The notes: a model not told the origin generated them from the sequence alone. A DNA stretch of 34,501 nucleotides from CAZAQB01 sp964487155 (GCA_964487155.1 CAZAQB010000019.1:1-34501), one strand, 5' to 3'; positions 22,749 through 30,230 are shown, counted from the first letter of the stretch. Program-made: numbers and translations.

Positions 22749-22785
22749 GTAGGGTGGGCAGAGCGAAGCGAAGCCCACCGTCTCC
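22749..22785. repeat. REP-like palindrome, single copy
   Basis: GTAGGGTGGGC ... GCCCACC with an AGCGAAGCGAA core, the first-palindrome type seen at 20027 and 21885. It lies in the 22483-22879 gap between divergent genes, where nothing else is recognised. Confidence 0.75.
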
Positions 22786-22879
22786 ATCTCCCTTCACGCT
22801 GCCATTGCGTCCCGGTCTCCGGTACCTTTGGGCGCCGTGAAGGCTCCCCCGGGGAGCCCGCCTCAGGGGAGCGCCACGG

Positions 22880-23515
22880 ATGCGCCATCAAGGAAGAATC
22901 ACCACCTGGAACGACGACCGGGGCTTCGGCTTCATCACCCCCAACGGCGGCGGCGAGCCGGTTTTCGTCCACATCAAGGCCTTCACCGGCCGTCGGCGCC
23001 GCCCCGCGGTGGATGACATCGTCAGCTACGCCCTCACCCGGGACGCCCGGGGCCGCGGCCGTGCCGAGAGCGTCGCCTTCGCTCCCGACCCGGCGACAAC
23101 CCGCCGCGCCGGCCGCCGGCAACGCCGCCACCCCAGTGCGCTGCCCATCGCCTTCGCGGGTCTGTTCCTGGCCTTCTTGGCCGGCACCGTCGCGACCGGC
23201 GAGTTGCCGGCCATGGTGCTGGCAATCTACCTGGGCGCCAGCGTGGTGGCCTTCGGTGCCTACGCCCTGGACAAGTCCGCCGCCCGCAACAACCAGTGGC
23301 GCACCCCCGAATCCACGCTGCACCTGCTGGCCCTGATCGGCGGCTGGCCGGGCGCCCTGCTGGCCCAGCGGCTGCTGCGGCACAAGTCCAGCAAGGCGTC
23401 GTTCCAGGCGGGATTCTGGATGACGGTGGTGTTCAACGGCGGGGCGCTGGTCTGGTCGCTTACGCCCCCGGGATCAAAGTCGATCGAGGGCCTGCTGGGC
23501 GCTGGCTGGGGCTGA
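22880..23515 (+). CDS. Cold-shock domain fused to DUF1294 membrane protein
   Basis: The 211-residue product begins with a cold-shock-type nucleic-acid-binding domain (about 1-65). RITTWNDDRGFGFITPNGGG carries the RNP1-like aromatic motif and PVFVHIKAF the RNP2-like one. A basic linker follows, then three or four hydrophobic helices (about 80-205) with the DUF1294 hallmark AYALDKSAARNNQWRTPESTLH and GGWPGALLAQRLLRHKSSKASFQ. This fusion is widespread in proteobacteria and its function is unknown. AGGGGAG lies 7 bases before the ATG. Confidence 0.88.
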   Translation: MRHQGRITTWNDDRGFGFITPNGGGEPVFVHIKAFTGRRRRPAVDDIVSYALTRDARGRGRAESVAFAPDPATTRRAGRRQRRHPSALPIAFAGLFLAFLAGTVATGELPAMVLAIYLGASVVAFGAYALDKSAARNNQWRTPESTLHLLALIGGWPGALLAQRLLRHKSSKASFQAGFWMTVVFNGGALVWSLTPPGSKSIEGLLGAGWG

Positions 23516-24054
23516 GCTACCCACCCACGATTTTGCGGAACCGCCGCCGAGCGTCCTTCGGGAGACGGTGGGCTGCGCCTCGCTGCGCCCAGCAGACGCC
23601 CGCACGGCCGCCCGGTCGGCAGGCACTGGCGCCGCGGGGGCGGCTTCAGCCGCGATGCCTTTTCACGGCCTCGAACCTCCCACAAGCTGCTTGATGAGCC
23701 AGCGACCCGCCCGGCAGCCATAATCGGCGTCGCGGCCCGTGGACTCGCCAGACAACCGACCAGACAGCGGTGCGGGCCGAGCTGAATGAAGACCCCGCCG
23801 CACTGGCCCGCCTACGGGGCACCCTCTCCGGCCTCGATGCTGAGGGAGGCCATCGTGGCGAACGTGCTTGAGTACCTGCGAGAGCTCGTGGCTCTCAACC
23901 AGGGGCTGCGGGAACAGATAACCGAGACGGAATCACCGGTCGAGCGCGGGGAGCGGACAGACGAACGGCTGCTGGTGCTGGAGACTCTTGTCGAGACCGC
24001 CATGGGGCGGCCCTTGCCGGCGCCTTGGCAGGAGGGGCGGTGGGGGTTGGATTG
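23516..24054. other. Mostly non-coding stretch with a degenerate REP-like copy
   Basis: A diverged, reverse-oriented copy of the GGTGGGC palindrome is at 23571-23605 (AGACGGTGGGCTGCGCCTCG and CGCCCAGCAGAC). A possible small gene occupies 23786-24054. Otherwise no feature is visible before the group II intron end. Confidence 0.4.
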
Positions 24055-24148
24055 GTCGGGTAGACCGGCCGGTTACCCGGCCGGCCCCCCACAGATCCGG
24101 ACGTGCGGTACTCCCGCATCCGGCTCCTCGGGTGGCAGGGTTCGCTAA
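23786..24148 (+). CDS. Possible small hypothetical protein, 3' end overlapping intron remnant
   Basis: A 120-codon frame starting MKTPPHWPAYGAPSPASMLR. Residues 18-75 look like amphipathic helices (EAIVANVLEYLRELVALNQG and TDERLLVLETLVETAMGR), more protein-like than a random frame. From about residue 90 the frame reads through the antisense of group II intron domains VI and V, so the C-terminus is not native. The ribosome-binding site is poor for 23786; internal starts at 23837 (ATG) or 23854 (GTG, after GGGAGG) are alternatives. If real, the gene was probably cut by the intron insertion. Not recognised; may be spurious. Confidence 0.3.
   Translation: MKTPPHWPAYGAPSPASMLREAIVANVLEYLRELVALNQGLREQITETESPVERGERTDERLLVLETLVETAMGRPLPAPWQEGRWGLDWSGRPAGYPAGPPQIRTCGTPASGSSGGRVR
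24055..24126 (-). ncRNA. Group II intron domains V and VI (3' end of intron)
   Basis: On the minus strand, 24126-24094 reads GAGCCGGATGCGG, a short loop, then CCGCACGTCCGGATC. This is the catalytic domain V hairpin, beginning with the AGC catalytic-triad segment. After three bases comes the domain VI hairpin (GGCCGGCCGGGTAACCGGCC core with a candidate branch-point A). The sequence CTACCCGAC ends at 24055, the expected intron 3' terminus (AY). It lies directly downstream of the intron-encoded reverse transcriptase. Confidence 0.85.
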
Positions 24149-24897
24149 GCGACGACATCGCGATGGATGCGTGGCGTGGGCAGCGCATAGAGGCGCATGA
24201 GCCGGGCCGCCTTGGCCCAATTCAGCCAACCACGTTGGGAGCGTCGACTTAGCCACTTCAGCCAGACACGTTCGACGCAGTAGCACAGCCGTGCCAGGGC
24301 CCGGTAGTTGCCTCGGATCCCATAGTAGTTGTAAAGCCCCTTGAGTTGCCGCAGAAGGGCCTCATGCTGCTCGCGGATCGGTCGGTGACGGTTACGCCGA
24401 CACCACTGGCTGATCCGCTTGACCCCACGGCGAAAGCGATCCTTCGCTGGGTTGCGCTTAATTCTCCAGCCGCCCCGTCGGCTTCGGACCCAGTAATGGG
24501 TGAAGCCGAGCAGATCGAAGCTCTCGCGGCGCCGACCCCGTGCCGGCGGGCGGAAGTGCACCAGCCGAGTCTTGATCGGGTGCAGCGTGAGCCCGAAGCG
24601 GGCGAAGCGCTGCGCCAGCACGGCCTGCACCCGCCGGGCGTCGTGTTCGTTGGCGAACACCAGCACGGCGTCGTCGGCATAGCGCAGCAAATGACTGCAG
24701 CCGATCAGCCGCGGCTGGACCTCGCGCGCGAACCACTGGTCCAGTACATGATGCAGGTAGAGGTTGGCGAGCAGCGGTGAGATGACGCCCCCTGTCGGTG
24801 AGCCGCGTTCGGGGCGATACCAGTGCCCAGCCTCCATCACGCCGGCGTTGAGCCATTGCCCGATCAGCCGGAGGATCACACCGTCGCTTACCCGGGG
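24145..24897 (-). pseudogene. Group II intron reverse transcriptase/maturase, 5'-truncated
   Basis: About 250 codons remain of a protein usually 400-600 residues long. The visible part starts VSDGVILRLIGQWLNAGVME and keeps RGSPTGGVISPLLANLYLH and the catalytic LLRYADDAVLVFAN. It then has the thumb/maturase region (LLGFTHYWVRSRRGGWRIKR, LKGLYNYYGIRGNYRAL and RVWLKWLSRRSQR). The stop at 24145 is native, just before domain V. The N-terminal RT blocks and the intron 5' ribozyme domains are missing: at about 24891-24900 the sequence switches to an ABC-transporter remnant. A GTG at 24879 could start a 244-residue product, but it would lack the early fingers. The element cannot self-mobilise as seen. 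Confidence 0.88.
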
Positions 24898-25265
24898 TGG
24901 CGCCGTCCTGGTCGCGGAGTTCGGCGAGCATGGGATAGGCCTCGAACACGGCCTCAGGGGTCCAGCGCCGGCCGCCCTCCAGGGTGCGGTTCATGGCGAC
25001 TTCCAGGTTCTCGTAGACGGTGAGGCCGGGGAAGATGCGGCGGTCCTCCGGCACCAGGGCGATGCCCCGGCGGGCGATCCAGTGGGCCGGGCGACCGCGG
25101 ATGTCCTGCCTGTCGAAGATCACCTTGCCGCGGGGCGGCCCCAGGCGCTGCAGGATGCTCTCGGCCTCGTCGTCGCGGGCCTGGTCGCGGGATGCGACCC
25201 GGAACAGGGACAGCGCCTTGCCGCCCCGGGCGATCAGGGCGGTCTCCACTATTGCAAGGCCAATA
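24898..25265 (-). pseudogene. Chimeric remnant of branched-chain amino acid ABC ATPases (LivG/LivF-like)
   Basis: On the minus strand, residues reading GKVIFDRQDIRGRPAHWIAR, RRGIALVPEDRRIFPGLTVY and ENLEVAMN are clearly LivF-type. They end at AELRDQDGAT, exactly before where the ABC signature LSGG should come; group II intron sequence begins there. Upstream, TALIARGGKALSLFRVASRD and DEAESILQRLG look like a middle segment of a LivG-like ATPase instead of the LivF Walker A region. This suggests an internal deletion fused two neighbouring genes. No Walker A, Walker B or signature motif survives. The LivF assignment is firm; the LivG one is tentative. Other Liv components are absent from the window. 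Confidence 0.7.
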
Positions 25266-25334
25266 CCCCCGGGCACATGCTGGAGATGCAGGGGCCGGAC
25301 GCCGCCGGCGCCCGCACAGCCGAGGGGATGCATG

Positions 25335-25784
25335 ATGAAGGTGGGTGAGTTCTGCAACCGGGATGTGGTGGTGATGTCCGGCGACGAGTCGGTCACGGCT
25401 GCCGCCGGGCTGATGCGCTCCCATCACGTGGGCGATGTGGTGCTGGTGGAGGAACGCCCCAACGGCCGGGTGCCGGTGGGCATCGTCACCGACCGCGACG
25501 TGGTGGTGGAGGTGGTGGCCGCGGGGGTGGATCCGGGCTCCCTGGCGGTGCGCGATATCGTCACCCACTCCGCCTACGTGCTGCGCGAGGAGGACAGCCT
25601 GTTCGATGCGCTGGAGATGATGCGCAGCCGCGCCGTGCGCCGGGTGCCGGTGGTGGAGGCCGGCGGCAGCCTGGCCGGCATCATCGCCGTGGACGACGTG
25701 GTGGGCCTGCTCGCGGAGCTGCTGGACGAGCTGTCCGCGGTGGTGGAGCGCCAGCGGGAGCGGGAGGCCGAAACCCGGCCCTGA
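25335..25784 (+). CDS. Two-CBS-domain protein
   Basis: The 149-residue soluble protein consists of a tandem CBS pair (Bateman module). CBS1 (about 1-60) has VMSGDESVTAAAGLMRSHHV and GIVTDRDVVVEVV. CBS2 (about 70-130) has YVLREEDSLFDALEMMRSRA, RRVPVVEAGG and LAGIIAVDDVVGLLAELL. Such proteins bind adenine nucleotides and act as energy or ionic sensors, but the partner is unknown here. The ATG at 25335 is 7 bases after GAGGGG; the ATG at 25332 is only 4 away. It is divergent from the decayed transporter remnant. Confidence 0.88.
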   Translation: MKVGEFCNRDVVVMSGDESVTAAAGLMRSHHVGDVVLVEERPNGRVPVGIVTDRDVVVEVVAAGVDPGSLAVRDIVTHSAYVLREEDSLFDALEMMRSRAVRRVPVVEAGGSLAGIIAVDDVVGLLAELLDELSAVVERQREREAETRP

Positions 25785-25796
25785 GCGTACTTAGCG

Positions 25797-25834
25797 AAGA
25801 TGGTGGGTTTCGCTTCGCTCTACCCACCCTACGC
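25797..25834. repeat. REP-like palindrome, reverse orientation
   Basis: GAAGATGGTGGGTTTCGCTT ... ACCCACCCTACG is the reverse complement of the GTAGGGTGGG-type palindromes at 20027, 21885 and 22749. It lies 12 bases after the CBS gene stop. Confidence 0.75.
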
Positions 25835-25997
25835 CCTCCGCCCCGGCGCCGTTGGCGTGTTCGGCGGCCACCAAGGCAAGCAGGGGGGCGGCCTCGCTCG
25901 CTGCCCCGTCCCTGGTACGGTGCACTTCGCACAGATCTAGTCCTCGAGTCGCCCTACCCACCCCGCGGCTCGCCGCCGCTGGAGCTGGAGCAATGCC

Positions 25998-26699
25998 ATG
26001 GCCGAGCCATCCCATGACCGCTACGCCTTCTGGAGACTGCTCCTCGACTATCTGCGGGCGCTGATCTGGCCCATCGCGGTGGTGGTGGCGCTGATCGCCT
26101 ACGGCCCGCAGATCGAGAAGATCCTCACCGAGCGGGAGGTCGACCTGTTCGGGCTGCGCATCGGCGAGCGCCTGCAGCAGATCGACGTCAACGTTCAGCA
26201 GGAGATCCAGGACATCCGCGCTCAACTGGCCGAACTGCGCGATGCGCCAGCAGCCGAGAAGCAGGCCATCGCCGAGCGCCTGGTCGCCCAGGTCGAGAGC
26301 CTGGAGGCCAACCTGGGGCGGGAGATCCGCCAGATCCGCGAGGAGACTCCGGCCGCCGCGCCGGAGGCGGCGCCGGGCGCACCCCAGCCGCCGACGGAGC
26401 GGGCGTCCAGACTTCCCACGGGCGAGCGCAGTGCCGCCGACTACGAGCGCCAGGGCTTCTCGGCCCTGATCGAGCGCAACGCAACGCGCGCACTGGCGAA
26501 CTTCGACGCCGCCTGGCGTGCATTCCCCCGCTACCACAACGTGGAGGAGATCCGGAACCTGCTGGAGCGGCGCCTGGACCAGCTGCAGGATCCGGACAGC
26601 CCGGCATGGCCGGATCTCTACCGCACCATCCTCACCAAGCACTCCTGGGGCATGCCCCAGGAGGCGCGCGAGGCGATGCGCCAGGCGGTGGGGTATTGA
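25998..26699 (+). CDS. Membrane-anchored coiled-coil protein of unknown function
   Basis: The 233-residue product has a short cytosolic N-terminus, one transmembrane helix at about 20-36 (ALIWPIAVVVALIAYG), and a helical, probably coiled-coil stretch at about 38-118 (ERLQQIDVNVQQEIQDIRAQ and ERLVAQVESLEANLGREIRQ). An Ala/Pro-rich linker (about 119-140) leads to a C-terminal helical domain (ALIERNATRALANFDAAWRA, then ILTKHSWGMPQEAREAMRQA). That domain resembles a TPR-like helical pair, but I do not recognise a family. GGAGCTGGAG lies upstream of the ATG. It appears to be a single-gene unit. Confidence 0.75.
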   Translation: MAEPSHDRYAFWRLLLDYLRALIWPIAVVVALIAYGPQIEKILTEREVDLFGLRIGERLQQIDVNVQQEIQDIRAQLAELRDAPAAEKQAIAERLVAQVESLEANLGREIRQIREETPAAAPEAAPGAPQPPTERASRLPTGERSAADYERQGFSALIERNATRALANFDAAWRAFPRYHNVEEIRNLLERRLDQLQDPDSPAWPDLYRTILTKHSWGMPQEAREAMRQAVGY

Positions 26700-26999
26700 G
26701 AGTGGGAGACAAACGGCGCCCTGGTGGCGAGGCACACCAGGCTGGCCGCGAGCACGCTGCCTGGGACACGAATCCCGCTTCCTTTGATCGCGATAATCAG
26801 TTCGGCTGGTCCCTATGGCGGAACCCCCGGCCGGGAGCTAACTTCATCGAAACGGCCTCATCCGGTTCCACTTATGCTGCGCATTGGTGGCGGCGGGACA
26901 TCCGCCATGGCGCCGGTTCCCGGGTTGCGGACGTCGCCTGGCCGCGGGCTGCTGCTACCCCGCCGGCCAGGGCGCACCGGGACAGGGCAAGGAGGTTCC
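26700..26999. other. Intergenic stretch, no gene seen
   Basis: About 300 bases of slightly lower GC than the surroundings between the coiled-coil gene and the DUF433 gene. I see no coding frame with a ribosome-binding site and no repeat. It ends in the strong AAGGAGG of the next gene. Confidence 0.4.
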
Positions 27000-27239
27000 A
27001 TGGGTTCGGTCCGATACAGAATCCGCAGGCTGCTGACACCACGCCCGGCGCCGCCGCACGGCGCTGCACGCGCCTGGGACCGGCTGATCCCCGGCACCCA
27101 CGTCAGGGTCGCGGAGCTCATCGAGATGATGCGCCGCGATCACAGTTGTGAGCGCCTGTTCCTCTGGTATCCGGACCTGGACCCGGACAGCGTTCGCGAT
27201 GCCCTGGATCAGGCGTCCAGGGGGCCGGGCGAGCCTTGA
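27000..27239 (+). CDS. Small DUF433-domain protein
   Basis: A 79-residue product. After a basic N-terminus (YRIRRLLTPRP), residues 28-72 (IPGTHVRVAELIEMMRRDHS and LFLWYPDLDPDSVRDALDQA) match the DUF433 pattern: a G-T-x-V start, a helix, then YPxLxxxxVxxAL. DUF433 is an HTH-like domain, often the antitoxin-like partner of a PIN-like DUF5615 protein. No such partner is seen on either side here. AAGGAGG 5 bases before the ATG is one of the best ribosome-binding sites in the window and fixes the start. Confidence 0.7.
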   Translation: MGSVRYRIRRLLTPRPAPPHGAARAWDRLIPGTHVRVAELIEMMRRDHSCERLFLWYPDLDPDSVRDALDQASRGPGEP

Positions 27240-27592
27240 GCCGCGCCGCGGCAACCAATCAGCGACAGCCGCCGCGACTGCTGCGGCTTCATCACCCCAC
27301 CGGCGATTGCGTGGTGATGGACGCGGATGGCGCCTGCGGCGCGCTCGTCCAGTGACCCGGCGGCGGTGAATATTCCCACCGAGCCGATCCCGGGGTGACC
27401 TGACGGCACCGATCCGGTGGTGTATCGAGGACTGAGCAGGCCGGAAGGCCACAGAGGGCGGCGCCGGGCACCGGTGACGGGGATCCCGGAGAGCAACAGA
27501 TCCATGGCAAGGGGACCTGGCGGTCAGTCTCTACCAGCCCCCGGTGGCCTCGGGAGCCTGCCAGCGGCGCTGATCGGGCGCGGGAGGGCAAC
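27240..27592. other. Intergenic stretch, no gene seen
   Basis: 353 bases without a credible coding frame. It contains small GC hairpins (for example GGCCGGAAGGCC around 27440-27451), but nothing matching a riboswitch or tRNA that I recognise. The last bases carry the GGGAGGG site of the following gene. Confidence 0.4.
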
Positions 27593-28159
27593 ATGATGCG
27601 CAACGCTCTGTTTGGCACGCTATTGGCGGTGGTGCTGTTGCCCGTGCTTGCCAGCGCCGGTGGCACAGTGGTGATCAACGGCGCCAGGCTGCCGCCGGCC
27701 ACCGTGGACCAGCTGGAGCGCATGGGCGGGCGCCCGATCCCGCCGGGCCGCTACTGGTACGACCCCCGCGCCGGAATCTGGGGCTACCAGGGCGGGCCCA
27801 TGGCCGGGGAGACCCTGCCCGGGGTGGACCTGGGAGCGCCGCTGCCGGCGGACGCTTCCGGGGGCATGACGCCGGTGTTCATCAACGGCCGCTCCCTGCA
27901 CCCGGTGGAAGTGCAGTTCCTGCGCCGGCTGTACGGCCAGGTGCGCCCCGGACGCTACTGGCTGAACGCCAGTGGCGTCGGCGGCTACGTGGGCGGCCCG
28001 CCGCTGTTCAACCTGCGCCAGCGGGTGCGCGAGGTGTTCGGCTCCGGCAGTTCCAGCTACTCGCCGGGCATCGGCGGCCGGCCCGGCGTGCACGTGGGAC
28101 AGGCCTCCGACGGTTGCGTGTACTACTCCTACGGCGGTTATTCAGGCCAGTCCTGCTGA
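27593..28159 (+). CDS. Secreted protein with two internal repeats, unknown function
   Basis: The 188-residue product has a signal peptide (MMRNALFGTLLAVVLLPVLA, cleavage near ASAGG). Two homologous units follow: residues about 25-68 (VVINGARLPPATVDQLERM, PPGRYWYDPRAGIWGYQGGP) and about 94-137 (VFINGRSLHPVEVQFLRRLY, RPGRYWLNASGVGGYVGGP). Each has the pattern F/V-I-N-G, helix, then PGRYW...G-Y-x-G-G-P, suggesting a small repeated beta fold. The C-terminal tail is Gly/Ser/Tyr-rich and has two Cys. The start is 27593 or 27596; GGGAGGG is upstream. I do not recognise the family. Confidence 0.75.
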   Translation: MMRNALFGTLLAVVLLPVLASAGGTVVINGARLPPATVDQLERMGGRPIPPGRYWYDPRAGIWGYQGGPMAGETLPGVDLGAPLPADASGGMTPVFINGRSLHPVEVQFLRRLYGQVRPGRYWLNASGVGGYVGGPPLFNLRQRVREVFGSGSSSYSPGIGGRPGVHVGQASDGCVYYSYGGYSGQSC

Positions 28160-28232
28160 GGGCGAGGAACAGCCCCCAGACTGTGACGGACGGCCATCGG
28201 GAATCGGCGCTGGCGCGGTATGCTCCCGGGCC

Positions 28233-28910
28233 ATGAGAGAAATCTGTTGGATCATCGCAGCCCTGGGCGCCCTCGCCGGGTGTGCCAGCGGCGGGCCCGG
28301 CGGCGGTGCGGGCAGCGCCGGCGAGCCCAGCGCCCGCAGCTTCGTCTACGACTGCGGACAACATCGATTCCGGGTGCAGGTGGGCGCCGGCGTGGCCCGG
28401 GTAACCGGCCCCGACGGCCGGCAGCGGACCCTGCAGCCGGCCCGGGCCGCCTCCGGCGCGAAATACCAGGGCGAGGACGCCCTCTACTGGAGCAAGGGCG
28501 AATCCGCCCTGTTCCAGTGGAACGGCCGCCGCTTCGAGGGCTGCGCAGAGAATCCCCGGGCCACGGTGTGGGCCGATGCCGCCAGCCGCGGGGTGGACTT
28601 CCGCGCCCTGGGCAATGAGCCGGGCTGGCTGCTGGAGGTGCGCGACGGCGGCCACCTGACCTTCGTGGGGGACTACGGCGCGCGCCGGGTGCTGGTGGAG
28701 AATCCCGGCGCCGAAACGCGCGCTGATGCCACGGTCTACGACGCCGCCACCCCGCAGCACCGGCTGCGGGTGGTGATCCGCCGGCAGCGCTGCCAGGACA
28801 CCATGAGCGGCGAGGCCTTCGAGGCCCGGGTGGAGGTCACTCTGGACGGCACCACCTACCGGGGCTGCGGCAACTGGCTGCCCTGGTCACCGGGGCCGGA
28901 GCGCTACTGA
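28233..28910 (+). CDS. Lipoprotein: MliC-type lysozyme-inhibitor domain plus COG3650-like domain
   Basis: The 225-residue product has a short signal with lipobox ALAGC (Cys17). Residues about 35-100 follow the MliC pattern: FVYDCGQHRFRVQV, GAKYQGEDALYWSKGESALF, and a closing FEGC, with Cys at both ends. MliC-family proteins inhibit C-type lysozyme at the cell surface. Residues about 115-222 (DFRALGNEPGWLLEVRDG, RRQRCQDTMSGEAFEARVEV and YRGCGNWLP) match the COG3650-type envelope domain. Both domains are known separately and in combination; lysozyme defence is an inference. Its stop overlaps the convergent greB-family stop by 7 bases. Confidence 0.8.
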   Translation: MREICWIIAALGALAGCASGGPGGGAGSAGEPSARSFVYDCGQHRFRVQVGAGVARVTGPDGRQRTLQPARAASGAKYQGEDALYWSKGESALFQWNGRRFEGCAENPRATVWADAASRGVDFRALGNEPGWLLEVRDGGHLTFVGDYGARRVLVENPGAETRADATVYDAATPQHRLRVVIRRQRCQDTMSGEAFEARVEVTLDGTTYRGCGNWLPWSPGPERY

Positions 28911-29404
28911 GCCTCGATGGCGGTAATGGTCAACTTCAGCGCCCCGCTGGGGCGCTCCCACAGCACCTCGTCGTCCACCGCCTTGCCCTTCAGCGCCCGC
29001 GCCAGGGGCGAGACCCAGCTGATCAGGCCATGGGCCGCATCGGCCTGGTCCTCGCCGACGATCCGGTAGCGGTAGGTCTTGCCGGCGTCGTCCTCGAACT
29101 CGACGCTGCAGCCGAACTGCACGCGGCCCACCGGGGCGTTCGGCGCCGGCACCTCGGTGGCGTCCTGCAGGCGCTGGTGGAAGTAGCGCAGATCCCGCTC
29201 CACGGCAGGGAGCCGGTCGCGCAGGGCGATGTCATCGGGGGATTGTGCAAGCTCCGCGCGCAACGCCTCCAGCCGGGAGGCCTCCTGGCGCAACTGCTCC
29301 AGGCCGTCCGGCGTGACGTAGTTGGGATGGGGGCTGACCGGCCGGTCGGGGAGGCCGGAGTCCCCCGAATCGCCGTCCCCCTCCTTCACGAAGGCCCTGC
29401 TCAT
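28904..29404 (-). CDS. greB: GreB-family transcription elongation factor
   Basis: Gre factors insert a coiled coil into the RNA polymerase secondary channel and stimulate transcript cleavage to rescue backtracked complexes. The 166-residue product begins MSRAFVKEGDGDSGDSG, the GreB-type opening, then NYVTPDGLEQLRQEASRLEA of the coiled coil. The C-terminal FKBP-like domain reads VQFGCSVEFED, YRIVGEDQADAAHGLISWVS and SPLARALKGKAVDDEV. The frame is open further upstream, but MSRAFVKE fixes the start at 29404, with GGGGAGAG 4 bases before the ATG. It is convergent with the MliC-type lipoprotein gene. Confidence 0.92.
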   Translation of the reverse strand: MSRAFVKEGDGDSGDSGLPDRPVSPHPNYVTPDGLEQLRQEASRLEALRAELAQSPDDIALRDRLPAVERDLRYFHQRLQDATEVPAPNAPVGRVQFGCSVEFEDDAGKTYRYRIVGEDQADAAHGLISWVSPLARALKGKAVDDEVLWERPSGALKLTITAIEAQ

Positions 29405-29435
29405 GGAACTCTCCCCGAGGCGGGTCGGTCTTCGC

Positions 29436-29441
29436 AGTATA
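29436..29441 (-). promoter_or_regulatory. Candidate -10 box of the greB-family gene
   Basis: TATACT on the minus strand, 31 bases before the start codon, in GC-rich DNA. The implied leader is about 25 bases. No clear -35 element is seen. Confidence 0.35.
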
Positions 29442-29582
29442 GGAGCCATGCCCCTGCCCGGGGCTTCGGAAGCTGAGAGGCTTTTTGAGAGGCGGGTAGT
29501 CCGCCCGCCGGGGTGTCGCGGCGCGGTCCGGCGCTCCGGGCCCAATCCTCGACACCCATGCAACCCGCTGGGAATCCTTCGT

Positions 29583-29686
29583 GCTGGGTTTCACTTTGCT
29601 CAACCCGGCCTACGGCGGCCGCGACGACAGCCGTCGGCTGAGACGACCCCGTAGGCTGGAATGGAGCGCAGCGCAATCCCAGCATG
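29583..29686. repeat. Inverted pair of REP-like palindromes
   Basis: The left arm (29583-29615) reads GCTGGGTTTCACTTTGCTCA then ACCCGGCCTACGG. The right arm (29651-29686) reads GTAGGCTGGAATGGAGCGCA then GCGCAATCCCAGCATG. They are diverged members of the window's palindrome family in opposite orientation, like a BIME. They occupy most of the 29405-29720 gap and lie downstream of the P460 gene. Confidence 0.65.
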
Positions 29687-29720
29687 CCGCGTTGTGCCGG
29701 GGCGCGGCAGCCCCGCCCGC

Positions 29721-30230
29721 TCAGGGCAAAACCACCGGGTCGGTGAACACGTAGTCGTTGTCCTTCATGGGGGTGTGGCAGGCGAAGCACTGCTGGGCGA
29801 AGCTCGCGTCCTCGCCGAATACCTTCAGGTCGCGGCCCAACCAGCGGGCGAAGCCCCAGCCGCCGGTGTCCTGGAAGCGGTCACTGTCCTTCACCATGAA
29901 CTCGGCGTGGACGAAGGCGCCGGGCACCAGCGCGGTGTCCCAGGCGTCGTGGGCGGTGTCCTTGAGTACCATCTTGCCGAGAATGGCGCCGTCCGGCCAC
30001 GGCGTGGTCTCGCCGGCCCGCGCCGCCTCGATGGCCTGGTCATTGCCCAGGATGATGCGCAGCGTGTTGTTGTCATGGCGGTGGGAGACGCCGATCACCC
30101 GCCAGTCCTGGTAGCCCTCCGGAAAGGCGATGCCGGTGGGGGAGTCCGGCGGCACCGGGGCGGCGGCGGACAGCGCGGGCAGCAGGCCAAGGGCAAGGAC
30201 AAGGGCAAGGCAGAGCATGGTCATGCGCAT
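29721..30230 (-). CDS. Periplasmic cytochrome P460-family protein
   Basis: The 169-residue product has a signal peptide (MRMTMLCLALVLALGLLPAL, cleavage near LSAAA) and one c-type heme motif, CFACH (Cys148, Cys151, His152), followed by TPMKDNDYVFTDPVVLP. The body (FPEGYQDWRVIGVSHR, GKMVLKDTAHDAWDTA, GAFVHAEFMVKDSDRF and GGWGFARW) matches the cytochrome P460/c'-beta family, beta-sheet mono-heme proteins linked to hydroxylamine or NO chemistry. Whether the Lys-heme crosslink of true P460 is present cannot be decided here. The start at 30230 has GGAGG 7 bases upstream. It follows the anti-sigma gene by 50 bases and probably belongs to its operon. Confidence 0.88.
   Translation of the reverse strand: MRMTMLCLALVLALGLLPALSAAAPVPPDSPTGIAFPEGYQDWRVIGVSHRHDNNTLRIILGNDQAIEAARAGETTPWPDGAILGKMVLKDTAHDAWDTALVPGAFVHAEFMVKDSDRFQDTGGWGFARWLGRDLKVFGEDASFAQQCFACHTPMKDNDYVFTDPVVLP

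Noticed and set aside
24458..25396. A roughly 310-residue intact ABC transporter gene on the minus strand
   Set aside because: Only a middle LivF segment and a LivG-like segment are recognisable; both ends are unrelated sequence, with the 3' part running antiparallel-frame through the intron RT.
27400..27480. Possible riboswitch upstream of the two-repeat secreted protein
   Set aside because: Small hairpins are present, but no conserved aptamer core was recognised.
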